Below, piece after piece: positions 16,373-25,008 of a stretch of 64,000 bases of DNA. The stretch is from Deltaproteobacteria bacterium (lineage in GTDB: Bacteria > Desulfobacterota > Desulfobacteria > Desulfobacterales > UBA2156), in NCBI GenBank assembly GCA_019309485.1, contig JAFDGC010000009.1, positions 7,380-71,379 on the forward strand, read 5' to 3'. Position numbers and translations under genes: made by a program. The notes under the pieces were generated by a model that ran no database searches, was not told the DNA's origin, and saw only the letters and a list, made by a program, of their open reading frames with translations. Position 1 is the stretch's first letter. The number at the start of each line of letters is the position of its first letter.

Positions 16373-18619
16373 ATGAGGCCGGACCATACCGAAATGCGCA
16401 ATGCGCTTTCCCAGATCGATGAATCGCTCGTTCGGTTGCTGGAGCGTTTAAAGACCATTCCCCACGTGGATGCAGACGCTTTCGCCGATTGGGAGGCCAC
16501 GTGCGCCACGGTTCAAAAGCAGCTTTCCGAGGAAATCGTCCGTGTGGCCGTGGTGGGAGCCATCAAGTCCGGAAAAAGCACCCTTGTCAACGCCCTTTTC
16601 AAGGGGGATTACCTAAAACGGGGGGCCGGGGTGGTAACGTCCATCGTCACGCGCATCCGATCGGGGAAAGATCTGCGCGCCCGGCTGTTCTTCAAGACCT
16701 GGGAAGAAGTCAACGAGAATGTAAAACAATCGTTGATCCTTTTTCCCCACCCGGTTCGTTTTTCGGATCGGGAGGGATTCGATATCCGGGAAAAAGAGAT
16801 TCGGAACGAATTGAAAAAGGCCCTGGATTCCCTGGACGGGGAACATCTTGTCACCACGGATACCCGCAGCATACACAGCGTGGTCTTGGGGTCGTACCTG
16901 AGGGGGTACGAACGCGTATACGAAAAGGTGTCCTCTCCCTCGACCGTTTGGGAATTCACCGAACCCGATTTTGGAGAACATCGGCGCTTCGTCGGAGACG
17001 AATCCCTTGCCGTGTATCTGAAGGATGTCTCTTTGGAGATCCCCACGGATCGCTTTTCGCCCCATATGGAGATCGCGGACTGTCAGGGGAGCGATGCGCC
17101 GAACCCGCTCCATCTGGCCATGATCCAGGATTATCTTGCCTCCACCCATCTCATTGTCTACGTCATCAGCAGTCGCACCGGGATCCGCCAGGCGGACATC
17201 AAGTTTCTGTCCATGATCAAAAAGATGGGGATTCTCGACAACACCCTCTTTGTCGTCAATTGCGACCTCAGCGAGCACGACTCTCTTGTGAATCTCATGG
17301 AAGTGGTGGATAAAATCCAAAAAGACGTGGCCGTGATGCAGCCGGATCCCAGGCTGTTCGTCTTTTCCGCTTTGTTCAACCTCTTTTCCGCGAATCCGGA
17401 CGATCTTTCCGAAAAGGACCGCTTCCGGATGCTCCAATGGGAAAAGGAGACGGAGCTGGTCGCTTTTTGCAACGATCAGGCCCACGCCTTCGAGTCGGCG
17501 CTCTTCGGGCTGATTCACGGAGAGCGGTCCCGCCTTCTTTTAAAAAACCACGTGGAACGCCTTTGGATGGTCTCCTCAGGGATTTTTCGATGGATCCGGA
17601 TCATGGAAAAAGGGCTCACCCAAAGCACTTCCGATGTGGGGGACCTCATTGCGAAACTGAAAGCACACCAGGAGCGCACCGAACAGATCCGGTCCGTGAT
17701 TCAGACCACCCTGGACGGGTCTGTTTTAAAAATGAAAGGGGAGCTAAAATCCGATATCGACCGCTTTTTCGATGTGCGCCCCCCGGGGATCGGAAACCGG
17801 ATCCTCAGGTTCATCCGGGAATGGGCGCCCCCTTATGAACGTTACGAAGGACTGGTGGAAAAGAACGGCTTTTCCCAGGCGATGTATCAATTGTTTTCGG
17901 ATTTCAAGGAAAACCTGGACACGTTCATCGCCGAAGCCGTCAATCCCGAGGTGATCCGCTTCGTCAAGGACGCGGAGACAAAGATGGCGCGGTACCTTGC
18001 GGGGATGGCCGCCCCCTTTGAGGCCATGGTACGCGATGCCTTGGAAGACTACAACCGAAACATGGACGCGCTGGATATTCCGTCATCCGTGGAGCCGTCG
18101 GCCGGGTCCGTAAAGATGGACATGGATTGGATCCGACAGGGCGCCGGCATCCGCCTCCCCCAAAATGACATGGCATTACGCTACTCCGCAAAGATCCGTT
18201 CGGACGCGCTTTTGCACTTCGGTTTTTTTTCCTTTACCGGATGGATCGCCAAACTCCTGAAGCGACCCGTATCCGAAACGCAACGGGAAGGAATCCGCTC
18301 CCTCCGGAAAGGGGTGTCGCGAATGAAGTCGGAGACGGAAAAAACCGTCCTTCTCCATTTCAAGGACTACCGGGAAAACATCAAATTCCAATACATTTTC
18401 AAGATCTCGGAGGCCGCGTCCCGTTATCTGATGGACACCCTTTTCCAGCGCCTCCAGGACTATGCCTCCACCTTGACCCTTCTGGGGCGCATCGTGGAGG
18501 GGCAGCGCCGCGAACGGGCCCAAACCCTGGAGACCATCCAATCGTCAAAGGCCTTTGTGCTTGAAATTCGGGACCGGATGCTCAGGATTCGGGAGGGCAT
18601 CGACGGATCCCCCCCATGA
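16373..18619 (+). CDS. Dynamin-like GTPase, membrane-associated
   Basis: The 748-residue protein has a bacterial dynamin-type GTPase domain. The P-loop is GAIKSGKST (residues 62-70), the switch II motif is DCQG (236-239), and NCD (296-298) takes the place of NKxD. The long helical part (about 380-748) includes a segment rich in hydrophobic and basic residues (about 615-650, with FGFFSFTGWIAKLLKR) that could contact membrane. Helical stalk and C-terminal coiled coil fit the dynamin/LeoA/CrfC group. The stop overlaps an ATG of the ParA reading frame, so the two are coexpressed. The precise role is unknown. Confidence 0.75.
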   Translation: MRPDHTEMRNALSQIDESLVRLLERLKTIPHVDADAFADWEATCATVQKQLSEEIVRVAVVGAIKSGKSTLVNALFKGDYLKRGAGVVTSIVTRIRSGKDLRARLFFKTWEEVNENVKQSLILFPHPVRFSDREGFDIREKEIRNELKKALDSLDGEHLVTTDTRSIHSVVLGSYLRGYERVYEKVSSPSTVWEFTEPDFGEHRRFVGDESLAVYLKDVSLEIPTDRFSPHMEIADCQGSDAPNPLHLAMIQDYLASTHLIVYVISSRTGIRQADIKFLSMIKKMGILDNTLFVVNCDLSEHDSLVNLMEVVDKIQKDVAVMQPDPRLFVFSALFNLFSANPDDLSEKDRFRMLQWEKETELVAFCNDQAHAFESALFGLIHGERSRLLLKNHVERLWMVSSGIFRWIRIMEKGLTQSTSDVGDLIAKLKAHQERTEQIRSVIQTTLDGSVLKMKGELKSDIDRFFDVRPPGIGNRILRFIREWAPPYERYEGLVEKNGFSQAMYQLFSDFKENLDTFIAEAVNPEVIRFVKDAETKMARYLAGMAAPFEAMVRDALEDYNRNMDALDIPSSVEPSAGSVKMDMDWIRQGAGIRLPQNDMALRYSAKIRSDALLHFGFFSFTGWIAKLLKRPVSETQREGIRSLRKGVSRMKSETEKTVLLHFKDYRENIKFQYIFKISEAASRYLMDTLFQRLQDYASTLTLLGRIVEGQRRERAQTLETIQSSKAFVLEIRDRMLRIREGIDGSPP

Positions 18620-18630
18620 AAGGAGGCTCC

Positions 18631-19422
18631 ATGGAAGAGACAAGTTATTGCCGGACGATCGCTGTTGCCAACGAGAAGGGGGGCGTCGGAAAGACGGTGA
18701 TGGCGTTGAATCTGGGAGCCGCCCTCAGCACGAAAGAAAAAAAGGTCCTGATCGTAGACGCCGACCCCCAGGCCAACGCCACCCGGGGTCTTGGAATACA
18801 GGTGCCGGAAGGGATGCCCGCCCTGTATGAATTCATGACGGATCCAGACCCCGGCCACGTGCTGAACCGGACGGTGGAAACTCGGTGGGACGGACTCCAC
18901 GTGGTCCCTTCCACGGTGGATCTGGCAGGGGCGGAGGTGGAACTGGTGGATGTGCCCGGAAGGGAATATCGATTAAAAGAGGCCTTGGAAGGGCTCTCGG
19001 AATTTTATGATTTCATCTTAATCGATACGCCGCCGAGCCTTTCCCTCTTGACGGTGAACGTATTCGCCTACGCCCGGGAAATCCTGGTGCCCTGCCAGAC
19101 CCATCCCTATTCCTTTGATGCCCTGGAAGAGCTTTTCGACACCGTTTCCGCCATCGGTCGGGAGATCAATCCGGCGCTTTCGATCACGGGGATCGTGGCC
19201 ACGTTTTTTGACACCCGGACCCGGGTGAGCCACCGGATCCTGGAAAAATTACGCAACGATCCCCGGTACGGTCCGTTGCTTTTTGAGACCCGGATCAGGG
19301 TGAACACCACCATCGCCGACAGCGCCCTTTCAGGAAAGCCCGTGGTGTTTTACCGAAAGAACAGCTTCGGCGCCGAAGACTTCATGAATCTGGCGGAGGA
19401 GCTCCTTAAAACGAAGGGGTAA
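18631..19422 (+). CDS. ParA/Soj family ATPase
   Basis: This 263-residue cytoplasmic P-loop ATPase has the deviant Walker A KGGVGKT (residues 16-22), DADPQANATRGLG, and IDTPPSLSLLTVN. ATG at 18631 has AGGAGG just before it (18621-18626) and is preferred to ATG at 18616, which overlaps the GTPase stop. No ParB and no parS-like site are nearby, so it is more likely an orphan positioning ATPase (MipZ, cellular cargo) than the chromosome ParA. Coexpression with a dynamin-like GTPase is unusual and suggests a shared membrane or positioning task. Confidence 0.88.
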   Translation: MEETSYCRTIAVANEKGGVGKTVMALNLGAALSTKEKKVLIVDADPQANATRGLGIQVPEGMPALYEFMTDPDPGHVLNRTVETRWDGLHVVPSTVDLAGAEVELVDVPGREYRLKEALEGLSEFYDFILIDTPPSLSLLTVNVFAYAREILVPCQTHPYSFDALEELFDTVSAIGREINPALSITGIVATFFDTRTRVSHRILEKLRNDPRYGPLLFETRIRVNTTIADSALSGKPVVFYRKNSFGAEDFMNLAEELLKTKG

Positions 19423-19445
19423 GGACGGCCCGCCCGCCCCAGCCG

Positions 19446-21203
19446 TTATGCTTTTTTGTTGGACGGCCCCATTTTTGCTTTGAGGCGTTCCAGATTCGTT
19501 CGGGCGAATTCGATGGACGGATCCAGGGCCAGGGCCATTTCATAGTATCGAAGGGCTGCTGGATAATCTTCCATGTCCCGGTAATTGGAGGCGATATTGG
19601 CATAATCGATGGCCGATGCCGGATCGAGGCGGATGACTTCCTTGAAGTGCCGGATCGCCGTTTCATGGGCCTTGAGTTTGAAATGACAAAACCCCAAAAG
19701 ATTGTGCAGATCCGTTCGCTCGGCATCGTAGGCAAGGCCTTTTTCAAGGACGTCGATGGATTCCTTGAACTTGCCCAGGTCTTTGAGACAAACTCCCATG
19801 AAGGCGCAAATACTGGCCAGGTCTTCTTCGCCGGTGGCCAGATCCAGGGCACGCTGAAAATACCCCAGCGCGGTTTGGGGGTCATTTAAAGAAAGATGAC
19901 AGGATCCCAGATAAAACGGAATGTAATGTTTGTCCGGGCGTTTTTCGGCCATTTTCTGCAACTCGACGATGGCCCGTTGGGGCGGATGGTTTTCGGTTAA
20001 CAGTTTGGCGTAAAACATTCCCACGCTACCGCCGCCGGCCCGTTCACGGAAATGGGCGCCTGGGATAATCGTATAAAACGCCGGGATCTGCAACACCGGG
20101 TGCGTGACGTCGATGATGAAAACGTCCAGTCCTTTTTTCGATAAGGCCTCGACGCAACGCAGCACTTCCACCTTGAGGTTTGGGTCCGAAAGGTCCGGAA
20201 GGTGGGAAATGTCCACCGTGCCCGGCGGATCGGTGATGTATGCCACCTCCCGGAGACTCCGCGGTTTGGGGAGGCCGGAGGCCACATAGTTGGACGAGGT
20301 GTTGAAATCCCCGGCGAGCTGGGCCGTTTCGGTCAGTGCCCGGCTCAAGGCCTTTTGGGGATTCGGCGTGGTCCCGGCAGTCCATACGATCTCGCTTTTT
20401 TCCGGGAATGTTTCCGGATCCACGGCCAGCACCCCCACGGAGGGGATTCCCATGTCGAGGGTGAAATCGGAAAGAACCAGGCGCACCCCGATGCGTTCAT
20501 ACTTGGCGAGCATCTCCAGGACCTTGGTGTCCGTGACGCCCTGGATGGAAAGGGTCGGTACCGGAAGGGCGTTTCGACTCACCAGGGCCGACACGTGGCG
20601 CTCCACCACCTCGCAGATCCCCTGGCAGATGGCTTCTTCCCGGCAGTTCCCGGCGGACGGACCGTTGAAGGCGTTGATGGCGTAAAACCAATCAAAGGGG
20701 ATCCGGCAAAATGCCTCACGGGTCAGGTTATAGGCCTTCGCCCATTTCATGGGGAGCGATCGAAAGAACGCATGGTCGACTTCCAGGTCATCGCTTTCAT
20801 CATGGACGCTCCGGGCGATGTGGCTGAAGGGCAGGGCATCCCCCCCGAAATCGTCGTGGCAGCCAAGTGTGAAATTTTCCGGGTTTTTCATGAAGCTGAA
20901 GAAGCTGAATCGCTCCACCAGCTCCATCACCGCGCTGGCTTCGGCCTGTTCCGGCGTGGCCCCCTTGCCCATTTGTTTCCTGGTTTCGGTGACGGCCGCC
21001 GCGTCGTGCCCGCATATGCTGAAAAAGACCGGAATCCCCAAGCGGCCGGTATCGATTCGGACTGTTTCTTCCAACAGCTGCAGTCCCGCGGACTTCAATT
21101 TTTCCTTGACCCTGTGCACCGTTTCACTCGGCGGCAGCAGCTTGTCCTGATCCTCGGTGAATCCTTTGACGGCGTCTTCAAGAAACGGATTTGTGGCGTG
21201 CAT
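19446..21203 (-). CDS. YcaO-domain protein with C-terminal TPR repeats
   Basis: The 585-residue product has an N-terminal YcaO domain (about 45-400) and at least four tetratricopeptide repeats (about 430-580). The ATP-binding glutamates are in SAVMELVERFSFF, EEAICQGICEVVERHVSAL and ALSRALTETAQL. YcaO enzymes use ATP to activate backbone amides, making azolines or thioamides in RiPPs, or aid RimO-linked ribosomal protein modification. ATG at 21203, with AAGGA upstream, is preferred to one at 21254. No precursor peptide or E1/ocin-ThiF partner is adjacent. It is convergent with the ParA gene. The substrate is unknown. Confidence 0.85.
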   Translation of the reverse strand: MHATNPFLEDAVKGFTEDQDKLLPPSETVHRVKEKLKSAGLQLLEETVRIDTGRLGIPVFFSICGHDAAAVTETRKQMGKGATPEQAEASAVMELVERFSFFSFMKNPENFTLGCHDDFGGDALPFSHIARSVHDESDDLEVDHAFFRSLPMKWAKAYNLTREAFCRIPFDWFYAINAFNGPSAGNCREEAICQGICEVVERHVSALVSRNALPVPTLSIQGVTDTKVLEMLAKYERIGVRLVLSDFTLDMGIPSVGVLAVDPETFPEKSEIVWTAGTTPNPQKALSRALTETAQLAGDFNTSSNYVASGLPKPRSLREVAYITDPPGTVDISHLPDLSDPNLKVEVLRCVEALSKKGLDVFIIDVTHPVLQIPAFYTIIPGAHFRERAGGGSVGMFYAKLLTENHPPQRAIVELQKMAEKRPDKHYIPFYLGSCHLSLNDPQTALGYFQRALDLATGEEDLASICAFMGVCLKDLGKFKESIDVLEKGLAYDAERTDLHNLLGFCHFKLKAHETAIRHFKEVIRLDPASAIDYANIASNYRDMEDYPAALRYYEMALALDPSIEFARTNLERLKAKMGPSNKKA

Positions 21204-21245
21204 GACGTCTTTTTTCCTTTTTACGATTCCATCCAATTTAAACAT

Positions 21246-21273
21246 ATGAAACATTTTTCGTCATGTGTTTCAT
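21246..21273. promoter_or_regulatory. Inverted repeat upstream of the YcaO gene
   Basis: A perfect 8-bp inverted repeat, atgaaaca (21246-21253) and tgtttcat (21266-21273), lies about 43 bp upstream of the YcaO start. It could be an operator. If translation began at ATG 21254 this would be partly coding. Confidence 0.3.
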
Positions 21274-21343
21274 GCAGCCTCGGAGTTGATTAAACGATAA
21301 CAGATAGTAGATTCGGAAAGTAGGAAATACAAGGTTTTTTTCA

Positions 21344-21372
21344 TTGACCGGCTGTTGATGGAATGCTATACA
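21344..21372 (+). promoter_or_regulatory. Sigma-70 promoter for tRNA-Ala
   Basis: TTGACC (21344-21349), a 17-bp spacer and TATACA (21367-21372) place the transcription start a few bases before the tRNA. Confidence 0.72.
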
Positions 21373-21385
21373 AAAAAGTTTAAAT

Positions 21386-21461
21386 GGGGATGTAGCTCAG
21401 CCGGGAGAGCGCGGCGTTCGCAACGCCGAGGTCAGGGGTTCGATCCCCCTCATCTCCACCA
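21386..21461 (+). tRNA. tRNA-Ala (CGC)
   Basis: The 76-nt cloverleaf has acceptor arms ggggatg and catctcc, D-arm gctc/gagc, anticodon stem cggcg/cgccg around loop ttcgcaa (anticodon CGC), and T-arm aggggttcgatcccct. The CCA end is encoded. CGC decodes the alanine codon GCG. Confidence 0.97.
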
Positions 21462-21479
21462 ATAAAATCAGATACTTGG

Positions 21480-21535
21480 AAAAACGGCGGGCTTCGGGGA
21501 GGGATACAAAGGGGTGTACCGAATCCGCCGTTTTT
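21480..21535 (+). terminator. Terminator after tRNA-Ala
   Basis: aaaaacggcgg and ccgccgttttt form an 11-bp stem around a large loop, ending in five T. It sits 19 bp after the tRNA and 57 bp before hisB. Confidence 0.6.
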
Positions 21536-21591
21536 CACCTTGATCTCTCATCGGCGGCCTGACCTTCTAGCCGCCGCAAAAGGTGGCCCCA

Positions 21592-22179
21592 ATGAATCGA
21601 TCCGCCGAAATCAGTCGAAAAACAGGGGAAACCCACATTCAGATCCGTATGGACCTGGACGGAAACGGGCAAGCACAAATCGATACTTCCATCCCGTTTT
21701 TCAACCACATGCTTTCCTTGTTTACGGTCCACGGTTTTTTTGATCTCTCCATCCGGGCGTCCGGGGATATTGATGTGGATTTCCATCATACCGTTGAAGA
21801 TGTGGGGCTGGTTCTCGGGGACGTTCTGAAAGAGGCCTTGGGAGACCGGAAAGGCATTCGTCGTTTCGGTCATGCGGTCACCCCCATGGACGATGCCATC
21901 AGCGCCGTCACCGTGGACCTTTCCAATCGCCCGTTTACGGTTTTCAAAGTGGATGTTCCCGTCAGCGGTACGGGCGGATTCGATTTGTCCCTGGCCAAGG
22001 AGTTTTTCCGGGCTTTGGCCACGCGGGGGGGGATGAACCTCCACATTCATATTCCGTATGGTGAAAATACTCATCATATCATCGAATCCATTTTCAAGGG
22101 AGCCGGACGGGCCCTCGGCACGGCCACGGCAATGGATGCACGCATCTCCCATGTCCGCTCCACCAAGGGCGTCTTGTAA
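21592..22179 (+). CDS. hisB: Imidazoleglycerol-phosphate dehydratase
   Basis: It dehydrates imidazoleglycerol phosphate in histidine synthesis. The 195-residue monofunctional form has FFNHMLSLFTVHGFFDL, DIDVDFHHTVEDVGLVLG and a second metal site in GENTHHIIESIFKGAGRAL. ATG at 21592 follows AAAAGG at good distance and is preferred to GTG at 21583. Only hisB and hisA are present here; the rest of the pathway must be elsewhere. Confidence 0.96.
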   Translation: MNRSAEISRKTGETHIQIRMDLDGNGQAQIDTSIPFFNHMLSLFTVHGFFDLSIRASGDIDVDFHHTVEDVGLVLGDVLKEALGDRKGIRRFGHAVTPMDDAISAVTVDLSNRPFTVFKVDVPVSGTGGFDLSLAKEFFRALATRGGMNLHIHIPYGENTHHIIESIFKGAGRALGTATAMDARISHVRSTKGVL

Positions 22180-22211
22180 GCGGTCTTTGGAACCCAACGG
22201 AACTTCATGCC

Positions 22212-22952
22212 ATGATCATTATCCCTGCCATTGACATCAAAGGGGGCAAGTGTGTCCGGCTCAAGCAGGGACGACGGGAGGAGGAGACTGTCTTTTCGAA
22301 CGATCCGGTTCAAACGGCCCGGCACTGGGTCGACGCCGGGGCCGAGTGGCTTCATGTGGTTGATTTGGACGGCGCCTTTGAAAAATGTCCTGTGAGCCAG
22401 TCCATCGTCAAGCGCATCCGCGAAAGTGTCCGGGTTCCCATTCAAGTTGGCGGCGGGATTCGGGACGAAGACGCCATATCCATGTACATGGATATGGGGG
22501 TGGATCGGGTCATCCTGGGAACAACGGCGCTATCGAATCCGGATCGGGTGGAACAGGCAATGGCCCGATACCCGGGGCGCATCGCCGTGGGCATCGACGC
22601 CAAAGAGGGATGGGTCGCTGTGGAGGGGTGGACCCGAGCCACACGGATACAGGCAACGGCCCTGGCCCGGCGGTTCGATGGGCTGGGCCTTTCCGCCATC
22701 ATCTTTACCGATATTCACCGGGACGGCATGCAGACCGGTCCCAATATCGAGGCGACGCGTGCCTTTGCCTCGGCCATATCCACACCGGTCATTGCATCGG
22801 GGGGGGTGTCCTCCCTGGAGGACATTCGAAACCTCCTTTCCCTGGAACATGCGGGAGTGGCAGGCGTCATCACCGGGAAAGCCCTTTACAGCGGAAGCCT
22901 CGACTTGGCGGAAGCCATCCGCATCGGCAACAGACATGTGGAACTGCGCTGA
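22212..22952 (+). CDS. hisA: Phosphoribosylformimino-5-aminoimidazole carboxamide ribotide isomerase
   Basis: This 246-residue TIM-barrel isomerase acts in histidine synthesis. It begins MIIIPAIDIKGGKCVRL with the N-terminal catalytic Asp8. The repeated half-barrel phosphate sites are VPIQVGGGIR and PVIASGGVSS. The second catalytic Asp lies in IIFTDIHRDGMQTGPN. It starts 32 bp after hisB and is cotranscribed with it. Confidence 0.96.
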   Translation: MIIIPAIDIKGGKCVRLKQGRREEETVFSNDPVQTARHWVDAGAEWLHVVDLDGAFEKCPVSQSIVKRIRESVRVPIQVGGGIRDEDAISMYMDMGVDRVILGTTALSNPDRVEQAMARYPGRIAVGIDAKEGWVAVEGWTRATRIQATALARRFDGLGLSAIIFTDIHRDGMQTGPNIEATRAFASAISTPVIASGGVSSLEDIRNLLSLEHAGVAGVITGKALYSGSLDLAEAIRIGNRHVELR

Positions 22953-23019
22953 CCGATACTGTTCAATCCGTCTTCATCCTCGGACAAACCGATTTTTTCG
23001 AAAAATCATAGAAAATCTC

Positions 23020-23057
23020 TTGACAAATGAATTTTAACCTTATATACTTATAAGGTT
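23020..23057 (+). promoter_or_regulatory. dnaG-rpoD promoter with a palindrome over the -10 box
   Basis: TTGACA (23020-23025), a 17-bp spacer and TATACT (23043-23048) make a near-consensus promoter. A perfect 9-bp inverted repeat, aaccttata (23036-23044) and tataaggtt (23049-23057), is centred on the -10 box, which suggests repressor control. The leader before dnaG is about 145 nt. Confidence 0.7.
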
Positions 23058-23185
23058 TTCAATTAAATTATGAAGCAAGGTCTTTTTCCGTTCGGAAACA
23101 TCATCCCGATGAAAAGCGCGAGCGGAGACAACGATACAATCCTGACCGGTCCTTCCCATACGCGTCAAAACCCTTGCCCAATTCT

Positions 23186-23190
23186 GGAGG
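23186..23190 (+). promoter_or_regulatory. Shine-Dalgarno site deciding the dnaG start
   Basis: GGAGG directly abuts ATG at 23191, leaving no spacing, but sits 9 nt before TTG at 23200. The TTG is therefore the better start. Confidence 0.65.
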
Positions 23191-23199
23191 ATGCCTCCT

Positions 23200-24984
23200 T
23201 TGGCCGGATGGATCCCTGAAGAGACGCTATCTGAGATCAGAAGCGCATCCGACATCGTTGACGTTGTCTCCGAAGTGGTGATCCTGAAAAGGGCGGGGAG
23301 GAATTTCATCGGACTTTGCCCCTTTCATGCCGAAAAAACCCCTTCGTTCACGGTGAGTCCTGAAAAACAGATTTTTTACTGTTTCGGCTGCGGTGCGGGA
23401 GGCAATATCTTCACCTTTTTAATGAAATACCATGGAATAACATTCTTTGAAGCCGTCACCGCCTTGGCCGATCGGTCCGGCGTCTCCCTCCCTGAAAAAT
23501 CGGTATCCAGTGCACAACGCCGTCAAAAAACGAATCGGGAAAGGATCCTCGAAATTAACCGGGTCGCCATGGAATATTATCATCGGCACCTTTTGGACAA
23601 AGCCCACGGAAGGGCGGCCAGGCAATATCTTCACGATCGCGGGATCAAGGATGAAAGCCTTGAGGCCTTTGCAATCGGATACGCCCCCAGGGGATGGGAC
23701 CACCTTATATCGCATCTGAATCAACAGCGGATCCACCTGGATGCGGCTTTCCAATCCGGGCTGATTATCCCCGGAAAAAAAAGGAACGGCGGATACGATC
23801 GATTCAGGAACCGCATCCTATTCCCCATTCGGGATCTCGGCGGGCGCGTGATCGGTTTTGGGGGGCGCGTTATGGACGATTCCCTTCCAAAATATATCAA
23901 TTCTCCCGAATCATCGGTATTCCAAAAGGGGCGTTCGCTATACGGACTCGACCGGGCGAAGGTGGCGTGCCGCAGGTTTGATGCGGTGATTCTCGTGGAA
24001 GGGTACTTCGATGTCATCGCCCTCCATCAATTCGGAGTGGAAAATGTGGTGGCCACACTGGGTACCGGGGTGACAGGGGATCATATACGGCTTTTAAAGG
24101 GATTTGCACAACGGCTTTACTTTGTGTTCGACCCCGACGCAGCCGGGCTTAAAGCCGTGGAACGGATTGTCCCGGCCCTTGTCAAGGAAGATGTCACCGC
24201 TCGAATCGTCACGCTTCCGGAGGGAAAAGATCCGGATGCCTTTATCCGGGAAAAGGGGCCGGATGCCTTTTTCATGCTCATGGAAACGGCGGCTCCGGCG
24301 GTATCTTTTCTCATCGAATCCGCAAAAGCCCGTCACGGGCTTTCCCCTTCAGGGAAAAGCCGTATTGTGACGGAGATGGAAAGTGTTCTGGCGTCCATTG
24401 ACGATGAGATATCCCGGTCTATATTTGTGAAATCGGTTGCAGAAGAAATCGGTGTTCCGGAAGATCTGCTCTTGAAAAAGGTGTCCCGCGTGCGGGAAAA
24501 AGGCACAGCAGCCAAACGCGCAGAAAGGGGTTTTACGCCTGAAGGCGCGTTTTCCGCCGACGCCTCCGAGGCGCCGCTGGCCCGGTTCGAAAAGAAAATT
24601 CTCTCCATGATGCTCCAGTATCCTCTCATGGTCCCTGAAATTCAAAAGCGGGGCATCCTGGAACATTTCACAGACGATCGTTTGAAAGCAATCGGCCGGC
24701 GGATATTGGAATATCGAGGCCCTTCCGAGGGGTTGATTCCGGAACTCATCTCCATGGTAAAGGACCCGGAGCTCGGTGAACGGATTGCGCATCTGGCCGC
24801 GGGGGAAGATTCCTGGAACACCGAGGGGTGTCTGAAACTGATCCGCCAGTTTGAACGACACTGTGACCGGGCCCTGAGGGATGCATTGAATACACGAATA
24901 CAGGAAGCCCAAAAGGAAAACAATCGCGCCCTTGTGGACGCCCTTTTAAAAGAGAAACAGAAAATGCTCCATAAACGGGATTGA
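23200..24984 (+). CDS. dnaG: DNA primase
   Basis: DnaG makes RNA primers at the replication fork. From TTG at 23200 the protein is 594 residues and begins MAGWIPEETLSEIRSASDIV, like other DnaG proteins. The CHC2 zinc ribbon is CPFHAEKTPSF with CFGCGAGG (about 37-67). The TOPRIM core has VILVEGYFDVIALHQFG and the DPDAAGLKA metal site. The C-terminal helicase-binding region extends to the end. It precedes rpoD, as in the classic macromolecular synthesis operon, but without rpsU. Confidence 0.96.
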   Translation: MAGWIPEETLSEIRSASDIVDVVSEVVILKRAGRNFIGLCPFHAEKTPSFTVSPEKQIFYCFGCGAGGNIFTFLMKYHGITFFEAVTALADRSGVSLPEKSVSSAQRRQKTNRERILEINRVAMEYYHRHLLDKAHGRAARQYLHDRGIKDESLEAFAIGYAPRGWDHLISHLNQQRIHLDAAFQSGLIIPGKKRNGGYDRFRNRILFPIRDLGGRVIGFGGRVMDDSLPKYINSPESSVFQKGRSLYGLDRAKVACRRFDAVILVEGYFDVIALHQFGVENVVATLGTGVTGDHIRLLKGFAQRLYFVFDPDAAGLKAVERIVPALVKEDVTARIVTLPEGKDPDAFIREKGPDAFFMLMETAAPAVSFLIESAKARHGLSPSGKSRIVTEMESVLASIDDEISRSIFVKSVAEEIGVPEDLLLKKVSRVREKGTAAKRAERGFTPEGAFSADASEAPLARFEKKILSMMLQYPLMVPEIQKRGILEHFTDDRLKAIGRRILEYRGPSEGLIPELISMVKDPELGERIAHLAAGEDSWNTEGCLKLIRQFERHCDRALRDALNTRIQEAQKENNRALVDALLKEKQKMLHKRD

Positions 24985-25008
24985 TGCTTCCCAAGGAGGT
25001 CATTGCTG

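Noticed and set aside
11873-21203. A RiPP (azoline) cluster formed by the SagB-like dehydrogenase and the YcaO protein.
   Set aside because: The two genes lie 6 kb apart, separated by genes of unrelated function on both strands. No precursor peptide, ThiF-like partner, protease or exporter is adjacent, and the SagB-like gene is frameshifted.
21592-22952. A larger histidine operon around hisB-hisA.
   Set aside because: No hisH, hisF, hisI, hisC or hisG follows; dnaG begins next with its own promoter.
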